DNA of 64,000 bases from Oscillospiraceae bacterium. GTDB taxonomy: Bacteria > Bacillota_A > Clostridia > Oscillospirales > Oscillospiraceae. This document shows positions 50,113-58,550 of this stretch, piece by piece. Within the stretch, counting starts at the first letter, position 1. Each line of letters opens with the position of its first letter. Under the pieces are notes generated by a model that ran no database searches, was not told the origin of the DNA, and saw only the letters and a list, made by a program, of their open reading frames with translations. The stretch is from assembly GCA_902786615.1 (NCBI GenBank), contig CADADE010000005.1, positions 1 through 64,000 of the forward strand, written 5' to 3'. The position numbers were made by a program, and so were the translations under genes.

Positions 50113-52602
50113 ATGGAAAACGAGCGAAAAGCCGACAAGACTGCAAAACTGGCAGAGACCGCCAAAAAGGACGAAAAGAAAATGGCGAAGAAATCCGCGG
50201 GCGTGAAGAGAAGCGCGGCGGTAAAGAAGGGCGCCTCCGAGAAGAAAGCCGTGGGCGAGAAAAAGGCCGCGGCGGAAAAAAAGCCGGCACCGGCAGAAAA
50301 ACAGTTTGAGGCCGAGCGCAGGGCTGCGGCGGAGAGCATCTATATCAACCGCGAGCTGAGCTGGCTTGCGTTTAACGAGCGCGTGCTGCTGGAGGCGGCG
50401 GATCGGAAGGTCCCGCTGCTGGAGCGGCTCAAATTCCTGATGATCTATCAGTCGAACCTTACGGAGTTTTACAGGGTGCGTATCGGCATCCTGACGCACC
50501 GCGCCCTGCTGACGCCGGATAAGCCCGACCCGCTTTCCGGCATGCTGCCGGATACGACGATCCAGGAGACGCTGCGCGTCACACGCGAGCAGCAGACCCT
50601 GATGGAGAGCATATGGAAGAACATCCGCGAGGAGCTGCGGGAAAATGGCGTGGACGTGCTGGACTTCAAGAAGATCAGCAAGGTGGACGAGCTGATGAGC
50701 AAGAAGCTCTTCGGCGACATCAAGGATCTGCTTTTCCCGAAAATCATTGATCTGGATCAGCCGCTGCCCTTCCTTTGGAACGGGGAGAGCAACGTGATCG
50801 CTTTCCTGGGCCAGGGAGCGGTTCAGAAGCTCGCGGTGATCCCGCTGCACCGCGTGCCCGCCTACCTGAGCTTTGAGGTCAACGGCACCCAGAAAATCGT
50901 GCTCACGGCCCAGCTGATCCGCCGTTTCCTGCCCCTGCTGCTGAAGAAGGAGAATATCCAGCAGACCGCCATCGTGGAGGTCACCCGCAATGCGGACGTT
51001 TTCCTCGCCGATGTGGCCGACCGGGCGGATGAGGATCTGCGCCTCAAAATGAGCTCCATGCTCTCCAAGCGCAAACGGGAGATGCCCGTGCGCGCCAGGA
51101 TCTATGGCAAGCTCACAGACGCTAACCGCGCCCTGCTCGTGAAAAAGCTTCGGGTGCCGGAGCGCTGCGTCTTTACCCAGTCGGTGCCCTTCGACCTCTC
51201 CTTCCGCTCCTGTATCGGCGGACATGAGGGCTTTAAGTATGAGGAACGGCGTCCCGCCCGCGACATCGGTCTCAAGAAGGGCGAATACTTCTCCTACATA
51301 GAAAAGCACGATCTTTTGATGAGCTTCCCCTTCCAGAGCATGATGCCCTTCGTGGACCTGATCTACGAAGCGGCGGACGACCCGGAGGTTTTGTCCATCA
51401 AGATCACGCTTTATCGCATGTCCGGCAGCAGCAAGATCGCCGCAGCCCTGGCCTATGCCGCTGACAAGGGAAAGGACGTGCTGTGCCTGCTGGAGCTGCG
51501 CGCGCGCTTTGACGAGCAGAACAACATCGACTATTCCGAGATGCTGGAGGACGCCGGCTGCCGCGTGATTTACGGCCTGCCGAACCACAAGGTGCACTCC
51601 AAGCTCTGCGTCATCACCCGCCAGCACGACGGCAATCTCAGCCGCATCACCCAGGTGGGCACGGGCAACTACAACGAGGTCACGGGCGAGCAATATACCG
51701 ACCTCTCTCTCATCACCGTCAAGGAGGAGGCGGGGCTTGACGCCGAGGCCGCCTTCGCGGCCCTGGTGGACGGAGAGCTGCCGCCGGAGGCGCACTGCCT
51801 CTGGATTGCGCCGAGAAGCTTCAAATCCCGCGTGCTGGAGTTCCTTGACCGTGAAATGGCGAAGGGCTCCGCGGGCCGCGTCGCCATTAAATGCAACGCG
51901 CTCAATAACGTCGACATTATGGAAAAGCTGATCGCCTGTTCGCAGGCGGGGGTGAAGATCGAGCTCTTTGTGCGCGGCATCTGCTGCCTGCGCCCCGGCG
52001 TGAAGGACATGACCGAAAACATCACGGTCAAGAGCGTGGTAGGCCGCTGGCTGGAGCATTCGCGCATTTACAGCTTCGGTGAAGGAAAAGATCAGCGCAT
52101 GTTCATCGGTTCGGGCGACATGCTCAACCGCAATCTGGAACGGCGCGTGGAGGCCTTTATGGAGGTCGTGACCCCTGAAACCCGCGAGCAGATCAATACC
52201 GTGCTGGACGCCCTCAGAAACGACAGGGAGAAATCCCGCCGCATGCTGCCGGACGGAAGCTATGTGCGCGAAAAGGGCGGCAAGGGCACCAGCTCTCAGG
52301 AGGCGCTGTACCGCTATTTCAGCGCCTACAAGGTGAAGCTGGACGAAGAGCCGGCTCCCGTTCCGGTAAAGGCGGCTCCGGCGGCTGCACAGCCCGAGAC
52401 TGCCGGAAAAGCTTCGGACAGCGTCTCGGTTCGCACAGCTTCTGCGCCTTCCATCATTCTCCAGTCACCCTCCGGCGGGGAGATCGCGCTTGACGCGCTT
52501 ATTGCCAGGATCGGGGAAGTCGATACGGTCTACGTCCGCATCGACCGGAATAAAGCGTATTGGGTCAAGGGTAAAGAAAGCGGAGATATCAATATCTGGT
52601 AA
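50113..52602 (+). CDS. ppk1: Polyphosphate kinase 1 with Lys/Ala-rich head and DUF6465-like tail
   Basis: An 830-residue protein from ATG 50113; the frame is open to 50014 but that part overlaps the likely promoter. Residues ~1-75 are Lys/Ala/Glu-rich, histone-H1-like. Residues ~80-720 are PPK1: YINRELSWLAFNERVLLEA, MSFPFQSMMPFVDLIYEAAD, KITLYRMSGSSKIAAALAYA, NHKVHSKLCVI with the phospho-acceptor His495, GTGNYNEVTGEQYTDLSL. A Pro/Ala linker then leads to ~55 residues (SIILQSPSGGEIALDALIAR, TVYVRIDRNKAYWVKGKESG) like DUF6465. The enzyme polymerises ATP phosphate into polyphosphate. The appended tails are unusual and might tether it to nucleoid or polyphosphate. Confidence 0.92.
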   Translation: MENERKADKTAKLAETAKKDEKKMAKKSAGVKRSAAVKKGASEKKAVGEKKAAAEKKPAPAEKQFEAERRAAAESIYINRELSWLAFNERVLLEAADRKVPLLERLKFLMIYQSNLTEFYRVRIGILTHRALLTPDKPDPLSGMLPDTTIQETLRVTREQQTLMESIWKNIREELRENGVDVLDFKKISKVDELMSKKLFGDIKDLLFPKIIDLDQPLPFLWNGESNVIAFLGQGAVQKLAVIPLHRVPAYLSFEVNGTQKIVLTAQLIRRFLPLLLKKENIQQTAIVEVTRNADVFLADVADRADEDLRLKMSSMLSKRKREMPVRARIYGKLTDANRALLVKKLRVPERCVFTQSVPFDLSFRSCIGGHEGFKYEERRPARDIGLKKGEYFSYIEKHDLLMSFPFQSMMPFVDLIYEAADDPEVLSIKITLYRMSGSSKIAAALAYAADKGKDVLCLLELRARFDEQNNIDYSEMLEDAGCRVIYGLPNHKVHSKLCVITRQHDGNLSRITQVGTGNYNEVTGEQYTDLSLITVKEEAGLDAEAAFAALVDGELPPEAHCLWIAPRSFKSRVLEFLDREMAKGSAGRVAIKCNALNNVDIMEKLIACSQAGVKIELFVRGICCLRPGVKDMTENITVKSVVGRWLEHSRIYSFGEGKDQRMFIGSGDMLNRNLERRVEAFMEVVTPETREQINTVLDALRNDREKSRRMLPDGSYVREKGGKGTSSQEALYRYFSAYKVKLDEEPAPVPVKAAPAAAQPETAGKASDSVSVRTASAPSIILQSPSGGEIALDALIARIGEVDTVYVRIDRNKAYWVKGKESGDINIW

Positions 52603-52604
52603 TC

Positions 52605-52659
52605 AAAAGGCTCCCTGAGCACAGGCCGATCAGACGGCTGCGCCCAGGGAGCCTTTTTG
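52605..52659. terminator. Terminator after polyphosphate kinase
   Basis: AAAAGGCTCCCTG pairs with CAGGGAGCCTTTT, with T-runs on both strands, between convergent genes. Confidence 0.85.
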
Positions 52660-52705
52660 CTTATTTGGAGAGACGCAGGAAGCTGCTGCACAGCATGAAC
52701 CGGTG

Positions 52706-53305
52706 TTACAGGCCGAGCAGAGAGGAGAGCAGGGAGAGACCGCTGGAGGCGTCGTCCTTTTTGGATTTTTTGCCGCCGCCGAACAGACTGCCAAGCACGT
52801 CGCCCATATCGGGCGTATCGCCGCCGAGCATGGCGAGCACGTCGCTCAGATCCAGACCGTCGCTCAAATCGACCTTGGACTTCTTCCCGGACTTCTTGCC
52901 GCTCTTGGTAGCGGCGGAAAGCGCCGTCAGCAGGGAGGGGGCAATGGTGCTGAGCAGGCCGGAAACGGCGTTCTTGTCGAGACTGGACTCGTCGGAGAGC
53001 AGGGCCAGATCCTCGTCCTTCTTGCTGCCAAAAATATGGCCTATGATCTTGGCGCCATCGATCGTGTCGGCATTTTCGATCTGCTTGTCGATAGGCTCGG
53101 TGCCGGTGTGCTGAGTCAGCGCCTCAAGCAGGGAGCTTGCGCCTTCCTTGCTGGATGCATTATTCGTCAGCATCTTGATGAGAAAGGGAACCGCCAGGGG
53201 CAGAAACGTTTTGATGGACTTGCTGTCGATGCCGGTTTTCTTTGCGAGGGCTTTGATAGCCTTGTCGGACAGAAAGGCTTTGAGCAGTACGCTGAGAAGA
53301 TCCAT
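52706..53305 (-). CDS. DUF937 protein
   Basis: A 199-residue protein from ATG 53305, preceded by AAGGAGG. The N-terminal ~150 residues match DUF937: LLKAFLSDKAIKALAKKTGI, FLPLAVPFLIKMLTNNASS, GAKIIGHIFGSK, SGLLSTIAPSLLTALSA. The tail has Lys/Ser-rich stretches and a repeated GLSLLSSLLGL-type amphipathic end. Function unknown; members are common next to diverse genes. Confidence 0.8.
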   Translation of the reverse strand: MDLLSVLLKAFLSDKAIKALAKKTGIDSKSIKTFLPLAVPFLIKMLTNNASSKEGASSLLEALTQHTGTEPIDKQIENADTIDGAKIIGHIFGSKKDEDLALLSDESSLDKNAVSGLLSTIAPSLLTALSAATKSGKKSGKKSKVDLSDGLDLSDVLAMLGGDTPDMGDVLGSLFGGGKKSKKDDASSGLSLLSSLLGL

Positions 53306-53472
53306 GTTTGTTCCTCCTTGTGTGTTTTTCAGGACGAGATCATTATACACCATTCACCGGCATATTGCACGTTTTATTTTCCCCGAAGGCAGCGCGTTCC
53401 GGAAGGAACACCGTCTTGGCGTCACATTGCCGCAGCTTTGAAAATGAATGCAAAATGGATTGGAACCATCAC

Positions 53473-53501
53473 TTGACTCCTGCGGCAAATAATACTAAAA
53501 T
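53473..53501 (+). promoter_or_regulatory. Promoter of the esterase-like/CARF-like gene pair
   Basis: TTGACT at 53473-53478 and TAAAAT at 53496-53501 with a 17-base spacer, 100 bases upstream of the start; the -10 region is A+T-rich. Confidence 0.6.
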
Positions 53502-53600
53502 AAAATATATTTTGCCAATTGCGCCCGATACAGGAAGCATTTTCAACAACTTTTCAGACTGCCGAAAAGCGGGTAAAGCGCAATAAGTTGAGGTGAAGAG

Positions 53601-55583
53601 ATGAAAAAGCTGTTTACGATCGATGATTTTATGGTTGCCTTCGTTTCGGCGCTCGGCTATGGACTCGGCACGGAGATCCCGCGCCTTCTCGGTGTGTCGA
53701 CCTGGCTGAGCAGTCTGATCGGCATGGGGGCCGGTATGCTCCTGGAAGGGTTCATAAGCAAGCTCGTCTTCAGCAAAGCCGTACAGAAAAAAACAGCGCA
53801 TAAAGCCGCGGTGTTTGCCGGGGTCCTTCTCGTTTTTCTGCTTGGTCAGGCTTTCCTTTCCAGGTGGTCCAACGTGTCTCTTTTCACCTATGTGAAGGAG
53901 GAGCATGCGTCCGTGATCCTTATGCCGCTCCTGGGCTTTGCCGTCAGCATGCTGCTGCGCTGGTACCAGACCAGGAAGATCCGGAAAAAGTACGGCGACG
54001 GCAGCAAGGGCTTTGTGTACGATGTGAAGCAGGAAGAGCTCGACGAGGTGAACAGAGAAAACCGCCCGCTCCCGGGCGAATATGACACTGCCTGCGCGGT
54101 CAGGACAAGAACCGGCGTCTATGTTGGGACGAAGGAAAAGGAAGTCACATACTTTTCAGGCATTCCCTATGCCAAGCCGCCTGTCGGGGAGCGCAGATGG
54201 AAAGCACCCGAGCCGCTTGATGAAACGGACACCGTGTTTGAGGCAAAATATCCCGGCGCCTCCGCGGTGCAGGTCGAGTTTGAGGGCTCGATCCTCAAGC
54301 TTCACAGGCAGAGCGAAGACTGCCTGACGCTGAATATCTGCTCCGGAAGCAAAGAGAATGGCGAGAAAAAACCGCGAAAGAAAAAACCGGTCATCGTGCT
54401 TTTCCACCACGGCGACTTCTCTTACGGCGGTTCTGCCGACCCGCTGATGTACGGCGGCAAGCTTGCCAGGGAGAACCCCAACATCGTACTCGTGAGCTTC
54501 AACTACCGCCTCGGCCTTTTCGGCTTTATTGATTTTTCGGAGGTTCCCGGCGGCGAGGCTTATCCGGACGCTTTGAACCTCGGCCTGCTCGACCAGATCG
54601 CGGCGCTGAAATGGATCAGGGAAAACATAGCGGCCTTTGGCGGCGACCCCAATAAAATCACGCTGATCGGATTTGAAGCCGGTGCAAGCTCCATCAGCCT
54701 GCTGGCAGCCTGTGAAGAGGCGAAGGGACTGTTCCAGAGGGCCTTCGTGTTCTCCGGCAGCCCCGACGCTGCCTATTTAACGCCGGACGCCTCGAGGGCG
54801 CTTGCAAAGAAGCTGCTGGAGCTGACCAAAACAGCGACGATGCAGGAGCTGTGCCGGCTCCCGACAGACCGGCTCAAGGCAGCGGCGCAGGAGCTTTGGC
54901 TGAACATGGCCGCACCGACCTGCGACGGAAAGCTGATCCCGGCGGATGTGTACGCGGCTTATGAAAACGGCGCGGCCGCCGGCATCGAATTCATCATCGG
55001 CATTCCGAGCAATGAAAGATCGGTTTACAAATCCGTCATCGGCAGAGAGAATTACGAAAAGCTTGTAAGCGCGGGCGTGGACGGAATTTTGAACGCACTT
55101 GATGACAAAGCGGCGGAGGCTGTCAGCGCTTATATCCGGCAACAGGCGGCGGATATGCCCAGACTTGAAGCAACGGCAAAGCTCTTCGAGCAGTGGAACG
55201 CAATGTGCCTGTACCGCAGTGCGCAGAAGCTGTCGGCAGGCGGAAGCAAGGTGCATCTGATGTGCTGGAACGGAAAGCCCCTGATCGATAATCTGGGCTC
55301 CGGCACCGTCGATGTGGCTTCTGCCCTCTTCGGCAACAGCGAGGCCGCGCAGATGTACGGCAACGTGGTGGACAAGGATCTGTCTGAGATACTCCAGCGC
55401 TTCCTGGTCAAATTCATCTGCGGAGAATCGCTGAGGCTTTATCATAACGAAATTCGAGGCATTGACGCCATCGACTGGAAGAAATATCCCGAAGCGCTCA
55501 TAATCACGAACGACGAAATCCACTGCGAGCCGATCGACAAAAAACTGAACGAGCTCGGAGCTCTGCAAGATTTCATTTCATAA
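53601..55583 (+). CDS. Membrane-anchored carboxylesterase-like protein lacking the catalytic serine
   Basis: A 660-residue protein. The first ~125 residues hold about four hydrophobic helices. Residues ~160-640 are a type-B carboxylesterase fold: YFSGIPYAKPPVGERRWKAP, EDCLTLNIC, VSFNYRLGLFGF, NLGLLDQIAALKWIRENIAA FGGDPNKIT. The canonical G-E-S-A-G nucleophile elbow reads G-F-E-A-G here (Glu359 in place of Ser), and the region that usually carries the catalytic His (before the LFGN segment) has none. It is therefore probably not an esterase but a binding module, as in neuroligins. GAGGTGAAGAG precedes the start. Its partner gene follows 24 bases downstream. Confidence 0.82.
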   Translation: MKKLFTIDDFMVAFVSALGYGLGTEIPRLLGVSTWLSSLIGMGAGMLLEGFISKLVFSKAVQKKTAHKAAVFAGVLLVFLLGQAFLSRWSNVSLFTYVKEEHASVILMPLLGFAVSMLLRWYQTRKIRKKYGDGSKGFVYDVKQEELDEVNRENRPLPGEYDTACAVRTRTGVYVGTKEKEVTYFSGIPYAKPPVGERRWKAPEPLDETDTVFEAKYPGASAVQVEFEGSILKLHRQSEDCLTLNICSGSKENGEKKPRKKKPVIVLFHHGDFSYGGSADPLMYGGKLARENPNIVLVSFNYRLGLFGFIDFSEVPGGEAYPDALNLGLLDQIAALKWIRENIAAFGGDPNKITLIGFEAGASSISLLAACEEAKGLFQRAFVFSGSPDAAYLTPDASRALAKKLLELTKTATMQELCRLPTDRLKAAAQELWLNMAAPTCDGKLIPADVYAAYENGAAAGIEFIIGIPSNERSVYKSVIGRENYEKLVSAGVDGILNALDDKAAEAVSAYIRQQAADMPRLEATAKLFEQWNAMCLYRSAQKLSAGGSKVHLMCWNGKPLIDNLGSGTVDVASALFGNSEAAQMYGNVVDKDLSEILQRFLVKFICGESLRLYHNEIRGIDAIDWKKYPEALIITNDEIHCEPIDKKLNELGALQDFIS

Positions 55584-55607
55584 TCATACTGTACGGAGGA
55601 AAAACCG

Positions 55608-57479
55608 ATGGCTAAAAGCGTCCTTTTGACATCCCTGAGCGCAATGAACAATGTGACACTGCGATATTATTTCGCAAAAAAAGAATTTGGCTATGACTAC
55701 TGTGAGGCTTTCATGGACACGGAAGCCAGCACCAAATATCTCCTGGCTCACTACAAAATCGACGAAATCATCGTTATCGGCGGGGAGAGCGCCTGCGATA
55801 CGAGAACCGATTTGGAGCCCGTCCCGCTGAAAAACGGAAGAAACTACTATTCCGCGGACAAGAGCGATCTCACGACCTATGCGTTGTTTCAATACCGGCT
55901 CGCACAGTATCTGGACGAGCTGACGACGGAGCAGGAGACCTGCAATGCGCTGCTTCCCGAGGAAACGCGGAAGAAGCTTGCAGACTTCATCCAAAAGTAT
56001 CAGCAGGAAGCCGACGAACTGGAGAGCAGGCGCCTCGACCGGCTGTTTGACGAGCTTTCATGCAGCGCGCAGAAGTATGAGAAGCTTGAGCAGGCGATCC
56101 TTGCGGCGTTTCCGGAGATGCAGGAGCTCTCCGCGCTCTATATGAGATGGGTGAAAAACTATCTTTACATGGCGCTGAAGCCCTCTGCCAAAATGGAGCT
56201 TTTGCAGACCAACGAGAACGCCTCCATCCGCTTCGTCCCGACGGATACCATGAGCGACCGCGCAAAACAGGTCAACAGCATGATGAGCATGAACCAGTCC
56301 GTCACCGAAGGCGCAGACGACATCGACCTGTATGTTGCCTTCAACAGTGAAGACGCCGCCGACACCTTTGTGGCGATGAACCTGCTGGACATTATGACGG
56401 CGCTGCCGCAGAGCAATGTCCGCTGCAAAAAAATCTTCACAGTATCAAGCCCTTACAAAAACCTGAACGCAGAGATCTGTGACTCCACGAATGTCTTTGA
56501 CGTCTCGAAGCTTGCCGCCGGCATACACGCCTTCCTCAATTACGGCAAAGCAGACAAGATCGTGGAAATCTGGGAAAGAAGCGGGGGACGGGACAAGCGC
56601 GTTTCCGGCATGATCTACGCGATACGCCGCGTGGATATGGGGCTTTCCATGTGCAATATGCAGGAGGTGGAAAAGGGGATCCTCCGCCTGCGGGAGCTCT
56701 TTAGAAGCGACAGCCGCTGGAATGAACTGAGCTATGAAGGGGCGCTTTTCAATGTGATCGCGGAGAGCATCAAAAAGGACTATGGCGTACTGCTGGAAGG
56801 GGACGGCGAGATTCCGTTCATCGACCTGCTGAAATGGGCCTACCGCCACCAGTTTTATCAGCAGACATTGACGCTGATCGAATCCAAGGTGCCGGATCAG
56901 CTGGTGAATTCCGGTATCTTTTACTACTGCGGCGATGAGGGCGAGGCGGGCCATGTCACAGAGCTCTTTGCGCAGCAGCGCTTACTGCTCAAGCCCTTTG
57001 AGTCCCACAAGATGGATGACATCAATTATTATTTTATCAAATACTATGACCGGGGCAGAGTTGCACGCGGCAGGGACAAGGATATTCCGGAAGCGTATGC
57101 GGCCCTGCGGACAAAGTCTGTTGAAAACAAAAACCCGAATCTGATAAGCGGCCGCACCGCATGCGACAATATGCAGACCCTGCATAATCTTCTGTACGCC
57201 TACTACCACGTCTGCATCGTACGCAACAAGATCAATCATGCCGATGCCGCGGCCATGGCCGAACAGCGGCTGAGCGTATTGGAGAGCGACGAAAGCTCGG
57301 CTCTGATCTGGCTGAAGGACAGCGTCAATTTCTTTATTAAGAGCTATGAAGCGGCCATGAAGGAGCTGGAGGGGAAAACGCCGCATGTCGTTTTGATTTC
57401 TTCCGACGAGGTGCGAAAAGCTGAGGACCGTATCAAATTCTCAAGGCCGAAACCTGGGACGCAGACGGAAAAAGCCTGA
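55608..57479 (+). CDS. CARF/HEPN-like protein (Csx1/TM1812-type ribonuclease candidate)
   Basis: A 623-residue protein with GGAGGA before the ATG. The N-terminus (MAKSVLLTSLSAMNNVTLRY, YKIDEIIVIGGESA, NYYSADKSDLTTYALFQYRL) resembles the Rossmann-like sensor start of CRISPR-associated TM1812/Csx1 proteins; IDLYVAFNSEDAADTF may correspond to their ligand loop. The C-terminal half is helical and contains R539-NKIN-H544, an R-x4-H motif of HEPN ribonucleases. No CRISPR array or cas gene is seen. It is co-transcribed with the membrane esterase-like protein. A signal-activated RNase, perhaps a defence effector, is the best guess; the fold assignment is by eye. Confidence 0.55.
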   Translation: MAKSVLLTSLSAMNNVTLRYYFAKKEFGYDYCEAFMDTEASTKYLLAHYKIDEIIVIGGESACDTRTDLEPVPLKNGRNYYSADKSDLTTYALFQYRLAQYLDELTTEQETCNALLPEETRKKLADFIQKYQQEADELESRRLDRLFDELSCSAQKYEKLEQAILAAFPEMQELSALYMRWVKNYLYMALKPSAKMELLQTNENASIRFVPTDTMSDRAKQVNSMMSMNQSVTEGADDIDLYVAFNSEDAADTFVAMNLLDIMTALPQSNVRCKKIFTVSSPYKNLNAEICDSTNVFDVSKLAAGIHAFLNYGKADKIVEIWERSGGRDKRVSGMIYAIRRVDMGLSMCNMQEVEKGILRLRELFRSDSRWNELSYEGALFNVIAESIKKDYGVLLEGDGEIPFIDLLKWAYRHQFYQQTLTLIESKVPDQLVNSGIFYYCGDEGEAGHVTELFAQQRLLLKPFESHKMDDINYYFIKYYDRGRVARGRDKDIPEAYAALRTKSVENKNPNLISGRTACDNMQTLHNLLYAYYHVCIVRNKINHADAAAMAEQRLSVLESDESSALIWLKDSVNFFIKSYEAAMKELEGKTPHVVLISSDEVRKAEDRIKFSRPKPGTQTEKA

Positions 57480-57494
57480 AAGGAAGCACCGCTT

Positions 57495-58475
57495 ATGGAA
57501 ATGCGCGAAATACCGATCACGGATATCGGCATTAAAATAGGACAGACGGAGAATAAAGAGGGCGGCACCGGCTGCACGGTGTTCCTCTGTGAGCAGGGAA
57601 TGCGCGCCGGACTCGACGTCAGGGGCGGCGGCCCCGCGTCTCGGGAAAGCGAGCTTTTACATCCGCTTGCCAACGCCCGTTTTATCCACGCCATCGTTCT
57701 CGCCGGCGGCAGCGCCTTCGGCCTGGGGGCGGGAAACGGCGTCATGAGCTATTTGGAGCGGCGGGGCGTCGGCATTGACGTCGGCGTGACCAAAGTGCCG
57801 CTCGTGGTGCAGTCCGATCTCTTTGATCTGACCGTGGGCGATCCGCTTGCGCGCCCGGACAGCGCCATGGGGTTCGAAGCGGCAAGACTTGCCGCGGAAG
57901 CACCGAACTACCGGGACGGAAACTACGGCGCAGGCTGCGGCGCGACGGTCGGAAAAGCCGCGGGAATGGACACCTGCATGAAGACCGGCATCGGAAGCTA
58001 TGCCGTGGAGCTTGGGCCGCTGAAGATCGGCGCGGTCGCTGCGGTGAACGCCTTCGGCGATATTTTCGACTGGAAGACGGGGCGCAAGGTCGCGGGGCTT
58101 CTGACGCCGGACAAGACTGCGTTTCGCAGCACAGCCGCGCTGATGCGGGAGAGGATCAGGCCGATTCAGAACAAATTTGTCGGCAATACGACCCTCGGCG
58201 TCGTGATGACGAACGCGGCGATGAGCAAGGCGCAGCTCTGCAAAATCGCGGGCATGGCCCATGACGGGTATGCGCGGTCGATCAATCCCGTGCACGCCAC
58301 AGTGGACGGAGACAGCATCTATGCCGTCTCGGTCGGGGACGTCGCCGCCGATCAGGATCTCGTCGGCACCCTCGCGGCGGAGCTCATGTCCGAGGCTATC
58401 CTCCGCGCGGCATACAGCGCTGAAAGCGCCTACGGCTATCTTGCTGCAAAGGATCTGACCTTCGGAACGAAATAA
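57495..58475 (+). CDS. P1-family (DmpA-like) self-processing aminopeptidase
   Basis: A 326-residue protein of normal family length. Motifs: GIKIGQTENKEGGTGCTVFL, HAIVLAGGSAFGLGAGNGVM, YGAGCGATVGKA, and the autocleavage region VGNTTLGVVMTNA, where the residue after Asn becomes the N-terminal nucleophile (Thr here). The last part AADQDLVGTLAAEL is also conserved. Known members cleave D-amino-acid or beta-amino-acid peptides. GAAAGGAAG lies before the start. It is 15 bases after the CARF/HEPN-like gene and 75 before the radical SAM gene. Confidence 0.88.
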   Translation: MEMREIPITDIGIKIGQTENKEGGTGCTVFLCEQGMRAGLDVRGGGPASRESELLHPLANARFIHAIVLAGGSAFGLGAGNGVMSYLERRGVGIDVGVTKVPLVVQSDLFDLTVGDPLARPDSAMGFEAARLAAEAPNYRDGNYGAGCGATVGKAAGMDTCMKTGIGSYAVELGPLKIGAVAAVNAFGDIFDWKTGRKVAGLLTPDKTAFRSTAALMRERIRPIQNKFVGNTTLGVVMTNAAMSKAQLCKIAGMAHDGYARSINPVHATVDGDSIYAVSVGDVAADQDLVGTLAAELMSEAILRAAYSAESAYGYLAAKDLTFGTK

Positions 58476-58550
58476 CAGAAGACGGATATGTGGTGATTCT
58501 CAACAACAGCCAGGTCAGCAATGTAATCAATATGACAAAGAAGGAAAACA
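58476..58550 (+). other. Short gap with possible gene remnant
   Basis: An open stretch without a start (EDGYVVILNNSQVSNVINMT and a few more residues) runs into the radical SAM start. It resembles the last strand of a serine hydrolase but is too short to name. AGAAGGAAA here serves as ribosome site for the next gene. Confidence 0.3.

Noticed and set aside
55608..57479. CRISPR-Cas locus around the CARF/HEPN-like gene
   Set aside because: I looked for repeat-spacer arrays and other cas genes on both sides and found none; the gene is called only as CARF/HEPN-like.
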